A DNA stretch of 6,168 nucleotides from Leptofilum sp050292445 (GTDB taxonomy: Bacteria > Chloroflexota > Anaerolineae > Promineifilales > Promineifilaceae). The position numbers and the translations under genes are program-made. Every line of letters starts with the position of its first letter. Within the stretch, counting starts at the first letter, position 1. The stretch is from NCBI GenBank assembly GCA_050292445.1, contig JBNKLQ010000326.1, positions 1 through 6,168 on the forward strand, written 5' to 3'. A model generated the notes under the pieces. It had not been told where the DNA came from. It did not search any database and saw only the letters and a program-made list of their open reading frames with translations. Of the stretch, positions 1-4,886 are shown in pieces.

Positions 1-657
1 CAAATCACTGTTCATGCCCGCTGGGGTCGCACCTTTGCTTTGCTGGCTGGGGATTATCTTTTCACCAAAGTATATGAATTGATGTCCCCCTATCCTTCTG
101 AATTCAACGTCATCATGGCCGATGCGACCACCAAGCTGGTGGAGGGCGAGACGCTCCAGGCAGCCGCAGCCAAAGCGGGCAACATGGACCGCGAAACTTA
201 CAAAACTATCATCAGCCGCAAAACGGCCAGCCTGTTTGAAGCCGCCGCCCGCATGGGTGCTATGCTGGCCGATGCCAACACGGAACAGGTCGAAGCACTC
301 GCCACCTACGCGTACAATCTGGGCCTCACCTTCCAAATTGTGGATGACATTTTGGACATCATTGGTGATCCAGAAACGCTGGGTAAACCGGTCGGTACCG
401 ACATTGCCCAAAATCGAGGGGTTATGGCCACCCAAAATGGCGGTCTGGCCGTCAAAGAAGCGGTCGCCGAAATGGAGGATGATCCCATCGCCCGTATGAT
501 GGCCAATCTGCGCGAATCCGGCGCTGTGGATATTGCCCGGATGCAGGCGGAAGAAACTGCCGCACGCGCCCGCACCGCCCTGGCCACTGTTCCCGCTTCT
601 GATGCTAAAACAGAAATGGAAGCCCTCATTGAAATGGTGCTGGATCGGCAAAATTAA
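1..657 (+). CDS. Polyprenyl diphosphate synthase (trans-isoprenyl synthase), 3' part
   Basis: The reading frame is open from base 1 and ends at TAA 655-657, giving 218 C-terminal residues; the true start lies outside the window. Enzymes of this family add isopentenyl diphosphate units to an allylic diphosphate, making chains for quinones or cell-wall lipid carriers, in the cytosol. Seen: WGRTFALLAGDYLF near fragment residues 8-21, the usual segment after the first Asp-rich motif; VEGETLQ (47-53), matching the family GE..Q segment; KTASLFEAA (74-82); and FQIVDDILD (111-119), the second Asp-rich motif that binds Mg2+ and isopentenyl diphosphate, followed by LGKPVGTD. The first DDxxD and roughly 100 N-terminal residues are upstream. 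Unusually, the common G..TLP segment after the second motif reads NRGVMATQNGG. Chain length cannot be told because the deciding residues before the first Asp-rich motif are missing. An intrinsic terminator follows 37 nt after the stop. Confidence 0.93.
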   Translation, partial: QITVHARWGRTFALLAGDYLFTKVYELMSPYPSEFNVIMADATTKLVEGETLQAAAAKAGNMDRETYKTIISRKTASLFEAAARMGAMLADANTEQVEALATYAYNLGLTFQIVDDILDIIGDPETLGKPVGTDIAQNRGVMATQNGGLAVKEAVAEMEDDPIARMMANLRESGAVDIARMQAEETAARARTALATVPASDAKTEMEALIEMVLDRQN

Positions 658-694
658 CTGGGCTACGTTGTAGCACAACAACTCTAATATCTAC

Positions 695-722
695 AAACGC
701 GGGCATTGTGCCCGCGTTTTTT
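695..722 (+). terminator. Rho-independent terminator after the prenyl synthase gene
   Basis: A perfect 10-bp stem (AAACGCGGGC 695-704 with GCCCGCGTTT 710-719) has a 5-nt loop ATTGT. It runs straight into a T tract (717-722). It ends the prenyl synthase unit and separates it from the CoA-transferase-like unit, whose promoter starts only 12 nt further on. Confidence 0.93.
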
Positions 723-734
723 GTTGCCTGGCGG

Positions 735-740
735 TATAAT
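735..740 (+). promoter_or_regulatory. Consensus -10 box of a likely leaderless promoter
   Basis: TATAAT is a perfect sigma70-type -10 hexamer and ends 7 nt before ATG 748, so transcription would start at or very near the start codon. No Shine-Dalgarno lies in between, which fits a leaderless mRNA. No convincing -35 box is found at 16-18 nt spacing, where the terminator stem lies. The same -10 to ATG distance recurs before the AAA+ gene at 2597. Confidence 0.72.
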
Positions 741-747
741 GGCAACC

Positions 748-1560
748 ATGCAAGATAAATTGGTGGATTTAACGGCCGTTCTCCCCCACATCCAAAACAA
801 CCAAACCATCGCCCTGGGTGGGATGACCATTTACCGCCGTCCTGTCGCTTTTGTGCAGGCGCTGTTGCAGAGGCAGCCGCGTCCACAAAACTTAACGCTG
901 CTGACCTTCACCGCCGGGCTGGCCAGCGACATGCTGGTCGGCGGCGGCTGTGTGAGCCATGTACGCACCTGTTACTTTGGGCTGGAATCGTTTGGCCTGG
1001 CTCCCATGTTTACCAAAGCGGTGGAAAACGGCCGTCTCACCATCATTGAAGAAAGCGAAGCAAGTATTGCTTGCGGGCTGCGGGCCGCTGTGGGGCAGCT
1101 CGGCTTTATACCCAGCCGCGCCTGGCAAGGGACCGATTTGTTCAAAGTGCGCCCCGACGTCAAAACGGTGGTTGATCCGCACAGCGGCGAAACGCTTACC
1201 GCCTTCCCCGCCATTCAGGTAGATGTGGCCATCATCCATGTGCTCAAAGCGGACCGATTTGGCAACGCCATTCTAGGCGGTAACCCAACCATCGATGAAT
1301 CGTTGACCCACGTTGCTAACACCGTCATTTTGACGGCTGAGGAAGTGGTGGAAAAGTTAGAAGGACCGGTAGATTTGTCTGGCTTGCCGGTAACGGCCGT
1401 TTGCCACCTACCCAACGGCGCTTGGCCTACCTCCTGCTACCCGACTTACCCAGTTGATGGCGAAGAAATCCTGCGCTACATTGACGCCTGCCACAATAGC
1501 CAGTTTGAGGATTATATCAATGATGCATGTCATTCTGAGCAAAGCGAAGAATCCCCCTAA
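748..1560 (+). CDS. CoA-transferase family I, subunit A (GctA/IpdA-like)
   Basis: The product is 270 residues. It looks like the alpha subunit of the glutaconate CoA-transferase class, which forms the CoA/substrate pocket together with the next gene product; cytosolic, no signal peptide. Seen: IALGGMTIYRRP (21-32), matching the family's HIALGGFTTDRKP, and QVDVAIIH (157-164), nearly identical to the same stretch recalled from Acidaminococcus GctA. A Glu-rich segment IIEESEAS (99-106) lies roughly where IpdA-type hydrolases carry an essential Glu (my recollection: Glu105 of the Rhodococcus protein). The start at 748 was chosen because the TATAAT box overlaps the upstream in-frame ATG at 739; the longer reading back to 706 would begin inside the terminator. 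The last ten or so residues (CHSEQSEESP) are encoded by a dispersed repeat, so the native C-terminus has probably been replaced or extended. The specific substrate is unknown. Confidence 0.88.
   Translation: MQDKLVDLTAVLPHIQNNQTIALGGMTIYRRPVAFVQALLQRQPRPQNLTLLTFTAGLASDMLVGGGCVSHVRTCYFGLESFGLAPMFTKAVENGRLTIIEESEASIACGLRAAVGQLGFIPSRAWQGTDLFKVRPDVKTVVDPHSGETLTAFPAIQVDVAIIHVLKADRFGNAILGGNPTIDESLTHVANTVILTAEEVVEKLEGPVDLSGLPVTAVCHLPNGAWPTSCYPTYPVDGEEILRYIDACHNSQFEDYINDACHSEQSEESP
1528..1557 (+). repeat. Dispersed repeat fused to the 3' end of the A-subunit gene
   Basis: The sequence around CATTCTGAGCAAAGCGAAGA (1531-1550), followed by ATCCCCC, belongs by recognition to an intergenic repeat found in many unrelated bacterial genomes. 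When it enters a reading frame it gives the tail HSEQSEESP, as seen here. Only one copy is present in this window, so repetition is recalled and not shown. The repeat supplies the codons up to just before the stop at 1558-1560. Confidence 0.65.
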
Positions 1561-1627
1561 CCAACAGTGAGCCAAAGCCTCATCTCCCCGGAAACCAATT
1601 ACTGAATTAAGGCTATAGGGATGCTTC

Positions 1628-1633
1628 GGAGGA
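1628..1633 (+). promoter_or_regulatory. Shine-Dalgarno site of the B-subunit gene
   Basis: GGAGGA lies 7 nt before ATG 1641 and fixes that start over the in-frame Met at 1659. Unlike the A gene and the AAA+ gene, this cistron carries a strong ribosome binding site, as expected for an internal gene of a polycistronic mRNA. The 80-nt gap 1561-1640 shows no terminator and no convincing promoter. Confidence 0.75.
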
Positions 1634-1640
1634 CCTCAGC

Positions 1641-2477
1641 ATGACAAATCGAGAGCCAATGTATTCAATAGACGAACTCATTTGCGTTTGCATTAGCCGC
1701 CAGATTGAAGATGGCGAGTTGGTGGCCCAAGGCATGGCCACACCGTTGGTGGCGGCGGGTTACCTGCTGGCAAAGCTGACCCATGCCCCCAATCTCACCT
1801 TCATTTCGGCTATTGGGCAAACGTTTTGCCAGGAATGGGCCCCGTTAGGCCTGACCACCGTCGAAAATTTGTGGCTCAAAAACGGGCTCTTTGCCATCGA
1901 TTTTATTACCGGCACCTGTGATTTTTTACCGCGCTACCAGCCCAAGGAGTTTTTCCGCCCTGGCCAGGTGGACTCGTTCGGTAATTTTAACAATGTGTTT
2001 ATCGGTGGCAGCCACGAACAGCCTCGGCTGCGACTGCCCGGTTCCGCTGGCATTCCTGATGTGACCGTCTACGAAGAAAATGTTTGTCTCTACGTGCCCC
2101 GGCACGGGCGGCACACCTTTGTGCCGCAGCTCGATTTTCGCAGCGGGTTGGGACATGATGCCGAACGCACGCAGGGCAGCGGGCCTCGTTATCTGGTAAG
2201 TGATTTGGGGCAGTTCGATTTTGGCGGGGAAAACGGCCGTCTCCGTCTCACCTCCTACCATCCCGGCATTTCCCCCAAGCGCATCCAGGCCAAAACCGGT
2301 TTTCCTTTGGAAATTGCCCCCGATTTGCACGAAACCGAGCCACCGACGGCCGAAGAAATTCAGCTCCTGCGCGACAAAATCGACCCGCTGGGCATCCGCA
2401 CCCTGGAAACCCTGCGCGGTGCACACCGCAAAACCAAGCTCCGCCAAATCCTCGCCGCCGAAAAAACTGCCAAATAG
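1641..2477 (+). CDS. CoA-transferase family I, subunit B (GctB/IpdB-like), catalytic Glu absent
   Basis: The product is 278 residues, close to the family's usual 260-280. It is the beta partner of the preceding subunit. Seen: DGELVAQGMATPLVAAGYLLAKL (24-46), matching the GctB N-terminal helix and strand; GQVDSFGNFNNVFIGG (108-123), the family Q.D.(Y/F)GN.N...IG motif; RLPGSAG (131-137); and a C-terminal segment TGFPLEIAP...KIDPLGIR (219-253). In Acidaminococcus GctB the catalytic Glu54 sits in VESG after APD. Here the same column reads SAIG (56-59), so Ala57 replaces Glu. A CoA transferase that works through a glutamyl-CoA intermediate is therefore unlikely. Cholesterol ring-cleaving hydrolase IpdAB also lacks this Glu and is the nearest functional model, but substrate identity cannot be inferred. 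The stop codon lies within the left arm of a large hairpin. Confidence 0.88.
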   Translation: MTNREPMYSIDELICVCISRQIEDGELVAQGMATPLVAAGYLLAKLTHAPNLTFISAIGQTFCQEWAPLGLTTVENLWLKNGLFAIDFITGTCDFLPRYQPKEFFRPGQVDSFGNFNNVFIGGSHEQPRLRLPGSAGIPDVTVYEENVCLYVPRHGRHTFVPQLDFRSGLGHDAERTQGSGPRYLVSDLGQFDFGGENGRLRLTSYHPGISPKRIQAKTGFPLEIAPDLHETEPPTAEEIQLLRDKIDPLGIRTLETLRGAHRKTKLRQILAAEKTAK

Positions 2478-2553
2478 GACGCAGATTTTCCCGATCGACC
2501 TGATTTTGATCTATCCAATCAGGAAAATCAGGTCGATCAGCGTCCTATTTTTT
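2472..2553 (+). terminator. Long two-part hairpin terminator overlapping the B-subunit stop codon
   Basis: The outer arms AAATAGGACGC (2472-2482) and GCGTCCTATTT (2540-2550) are perfect complements. Inside them GATCGACCTGATTTT (2493-2507) pairs perfectly with AAAATCAGGTCGATC (2524-2538). A 10-nt bulge (2483-2492) is on the left side and a single A (2539) on the right; the loop is 16 nt. A T tract at 2548-2553 follows on the plus strand. The loop holds a second copy of AATCAGG (2517-2523) that could pair with CCTGATT (2499-2505) instead. The stop codon TAG (2475-2477) is part of the stem. It looks like a palindromic dispersed element serving as terminator. Confidence 0.78.
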
Positions 2554-2559
2554 ACTCCT

Positions 2560-2589
2560 TTGGCAGAACAAGGGTGAGCGATGTAACAT
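2560..2589 (+). promoter_or_regulatory. Promoter of the AAA+ gene, probably leaderless
   Basis: A -35-like TTGGCA (2560-2565; 5 of 6 against TTGACA) and a -10-like TAACAT (2584-2589; 4 of 6 against TATAAT) are 18 nt apart. Exactly 7 nt separate the -10 box from ATG 2597, the same as for the gene at 748. No Shine-Dalgarno stands between them; the nearest purine run (AAGGG, 2570-2574) is too far upstream. The promoter sits directly behind the preceding terminator. Confidence 0.6.
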
Positions 2590-2596
2590 TGCTACC

Positions 2597-4801
2597 ATGA
2601 GCAACCTGAATCCAAACATCCCCACATCTGAACTGGCGGGCCTCATGACAACAGCCGCCAGCAAATTAAGCGAATACCAGCTCAAGCTGCTAACGCCTCA
2701 ACTGCTCCTGCGTACCTTTTTGGACGAGCCAAAATCGGTAGCATACCAAATTTTGCAGCAGCTCCAGCAGAAGCGCGGCTTTGATCTGGATGATTTGACG
2801 CGGCGGGTGGAGATGATGGCCCATACAAACAAGGGACGCAATGCCAAGTTCTACTTCACCGACGATTTTGGCAAGGATGTGGCCCTAGATGAAGAGATGC
2901 TGGTGGTCATCGACGAAGGATTGTCGATAGCCCAAGCGCGAGAGGAACTAAAAGCCGGTTCCGGCCATGTGCTGGCGGCAATGGCCCAACATCCCGTGAC
3001 GACATCGGCCGTTTTGCAGCGCGTAGGGGTGAACCCTACGGCCGTACTCAGCCTGCTCAATGAAGTGGCACAAGATGGCACACCGATCATCCATGACTTC
3101 GTATCTGAGGCCAAAGAGGGACGAGCCACGGTGGTGTACGAGCGGCAAGAACTGCTGCGCGACCTGCTCAGCCTGATCGCCCTGGCACAAAATCGCCACG
3201 TCATTTTGGTAGGGCCGGAAGGCGCAGGCAAACGCACCCTGGGCTACAGTCTGGCACAACTGTTGGCTGAAGGGAAAGGGCCAGATAATTTGCGCTCACT
3301 CGTTGAAATTAATGAAAGTGCCTTGCTAGAAAATCCGCTGGCGGCTATGCGGGTGGCAATGCGCCGCGCCAGTGGTGGTGTGCTGCTTGTGCCTGGCATT
3401 GACCGCTTCTTCGCCGACCGGCTGCGGGCCCCCTTCCCCGAACAGGTAAACCGCGAACTACAAAAAGCGCTGCTGGGCAATGAGCAAATCATCATTGGCA
3501 CGACCACACCGGGCGATTACGAGCTGCTGAGTCAGAACAATCTCATTCGGCAAAACACGCAGCGGCTGAATGTGCCGCCTGCCACCGTTAAAGAAACCAT
3601 TTCCATCTTGCATGTCCATCAAGAACGTCTGAAAAGCGAGTATGAGGTTGAAATCAATCTGGACTCGATGGAAACGGCCGCACAAATTGCCAATCAATAT
3701 ATGAAAACCATCGCCTTGCCCGCTGCCGCCGTGCAGCTAGCCGAACGCAGCTGCGCCCTGGTGCGCATCGCCTCCTCCAGCCCTGAAGTCGTTTACCCCG
3801 GCATCGCCCCCGACAACCAGCTCGATCCAGAAGATGTGATGGAAGCGGCGGCGCAAATCACCAACATTCCGGTAAGTAAACTCGGTGAAGATGAGCGGGG
3901 CAAATATGCCAACATGGTGGAGCATTTGCATACGCGAATCATTGGCCAGGAAACGGCCGTTCTGGCCGTCAGCCGCGCCGTCAAAACTGCCCGTGTGGGT
4001 TTACGCGATCCGAAACGGCCGATCGGCTCCTTCCTCTTTTTGGGGCCAAGCGGCGTAGGTAAGTCGGAACTGGCCAAGGCGCTGGCTGAGTTCATGTTTG
4101 GCTCAGAAGACGCGATGCTGGTGCTGGACATGAGCGAATTTCAGGAGGAAGCCAGCGTCAACAAGCTGATTGGTGCCCCACCAGGATACGTTGGTTTTCA
4201 GGGGGGCGGACAGCTGACCAATTATGTACGGGAACGGCCGTACACCGTCGTCCTGTTTGATGAAGTCGAAAAAGCCCACCAACGCGTTTTTGATGTGCTG
4301 CTGCAAGTAATGGAAGAAGGCCGCCTGACCGACAGCCAGGGACGGCAAGCCACCTTTAGCGAAACGGTGATCATCATGACCAGCAACCTGGGGTCGCAGC
4401 ACATGCTTGTGCCGTACATTGGTGAAACCGAGAAGAATCTGGTCATGGCTGACGTCCACGACTTTTTCCGTCCCGAATTTCTCAATCGCCTGGATGAAGT
4501 GATTTTGTTCCACCAGCTCACGGGCGACCAGCTGGCCCTGATTCTCGACTTAATGCTCAAAAAGGAGCTCAAGCTGGCGGCCAATCAAAACATCACGCTG
4601 ACGCTCACCGACGCGGCCAAACAGTGGCTGTTGGCCCAAAACGATGAGCCGCAGTACGGGGCGCGTCCGCTGCGCCGCATTATTGCCCGCCACCTGCGTG
4701 AACCGCTGGCCAACTTTTTACTGAGTCAAAGTGGCGCGTCTGGGGGGGGAACGGCCGTAACCGTCGATGCCAAAGACGAACTCATTTTCAAGATGAACTA
4801 A
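2597..4801 (+). CDS. Double-AAA+ Clp/Hsp100-type ATPase with degenerate first ring
   Basis: The product is 734 residues, close to ClpA (about 758) and shorter than ClpB (about 860). Clp proteins form hexamers that thread proteins through a central pore. Domains: a two-repeat Clp N-domain (about 11-72 and 95-157); AAA-1 (about 165-390); a short linker; AAA-2 (about 440-640); and a C-terminal D2-small domain to the end. AAA-1 keeps Walker A GPEGAGKRT (206-214), but Walker B reads VLLVPGID (262-269), with Pro266-Gly267 replacing Asp-Glu. The KYRG pore loop is absent, and the paired Arg fingers read IRQN (317-320). AAA-2 is intact: Walker A GPSGVGKSE (483-491), pore loop GYVG (530-533), Walker B VVLFDE (551-556), sensor 1 TSN (595-597), Arg finger in RPEFLNR (625-631) and sensor 2 GAR (688-690). 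No coiled-coil M-domain lies between the rings, and no clear IGF/VGF ClpP loop lies in 598-624. It is therefore neither a standard ClpB nor a standard ClpA/ClpC. The next gene is probably in the same operon. Confidence 0.93.
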   Translation: MSNLNPNIPTSELAGLMTTAASKLSEYQLKLLTPQLLLRTFLDEPKSVAYQILQQLQQKRGFDLDDLTRRVEMMAHTNKGRNAKFYFTDDFGKDVALDEEMLVVIDEGLSIAQAREELKAGSGHVLAAMAQHPVTTSAVLQRVGVNPTAVLSLLNEVAQDGTPIIHDFVSEAKEGRATVVYERQELLRDLLSLIALAQNRHVILVGPEGAGKRTLGYSLAQLLAEGKGPDNLRSLVEINESALLENPLAAMRVAMRRASGGVLLVPGIDRFFADRLRAPFPEQVNRELQKALLGNEQIIIGTTTPGDYELLSQNNLIRQNTQRLNVPPATVKETISILHVHQERLKSEYEVEINLDSMETAAQIANQYMKTIALPAAAVQLAERSCALVRIASSSPEVVYPGIAPDNQLDPEDVMEAAAQITNIPVSKLGEDERGKYANMVEHLHTRIIGQETAVLAVSRAVKTARVGLRDPKRPIGSFLFLGPSGVGKSELAKALAEFMFGSEDAMLVLDMSEFQEEASVNKLIGAPPGYVGFQGGGQLTNYVRERPYTVVLFDEVEKAHQRVFDVLLQVMEEGRLTDSQGRQATFSETVIIMTSNLGSQHMLVPYIGETEKNLVMADVHDFFRPEFLNRLDEVILFHQLTGDQLALILDLMLKKELKLAANQNITLTLTDAAKQWLLAQNDEPQYGARPLRRIIARHLREPLANFLLSQSGASGGGTAVTVDAKDELIFKMN

Positions 4802-4806
4802 ATTTC

Positions 4807-4867
4807 AGGACTGGCAGTCCTGGTCGCAAGTTTTCGAAATTAAACGAAATCAAGGACTGCCAGTCCT
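4807..4867. repeat. Inverted pair of palindromic 15-mers between the AAA+ and protease genes
   Basis: AGGACTGGCAGTCCT (4807-4821) and AGGACTGCCAGTCCT (4853-4867) are exact reverse complements of each other. Each is also a palindrome with 7-bp arms around one central base. The whole can fold as one 15-bp stem with a 31-nt loop or as two small hairpins. The loop contains the palindrome TTTCGAAA (4832-4839). No T tract follows on the plus strand, so it is not an intrinsic terminator. It may be a dispersed repeat, a processing site or a binding site. Confidence 0.85.
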
Positions 4868-4882
4868 CCTACCACAGGAGGG
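4865..4882 (+). promoter_or_regulatory. Strong Shine-Dalgarno that can be masked by an adjacent anti-SD
   Basis: AGGAGGG (4876-4882) lies 4 nt before ATG 4887, confirming the start. Immediately upstream, CCTCCT (4865-4870) is a perfect complement of AGGAGG (4876-4881) across the 5-nt loop ACCAC, so a GC-rich hairpin could hide the ribosome site. The first three bases of CCTCCT are the end of the palindromic repeat (to 4867), so forming the repeat hairpin would compete with masking. Confidence 0.6.
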
Positions 4883-4886
4883 TTTC

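Noticed and set aside
706..747. Upstream start codons for the A-subunit gene (TTG 706, ATG 739)
   Set aside because: The 706 start lies in the terminator loop, and ATG 739 overlaps the perfect TATAAT box. Family homology begins at about residue 3 of the 748 start.
1926..2447. 173-codon open frame on the minus strand inside the B-subunit gene
   Set aside because: The plus-strand frame matches the GctB family throughout; the antisense frame is explained by GC-rich codon structure.
3022..3040. Intragenic hairpin CGTAGGG/CCCTACG next to an octamer palindrome
   Set aside because: Seven base pairs with a 5-nt loop inside a conserved N-domain can arise by chance, and the encoded residues (RVGVNPTAV) fit the Clp N-domain pattern.
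4807..4867. Possible terminator between the AAA+ and protease genes
   Set aside because: The stem is strong, but no T tract follows on the plus strand; CCTACC follows instead.
4807..4867. Two-repeat CRISPR-like unit
   Set aside because: The two 15-mers are inverted, not direct, there is a single 31-nt gap and no further copies.
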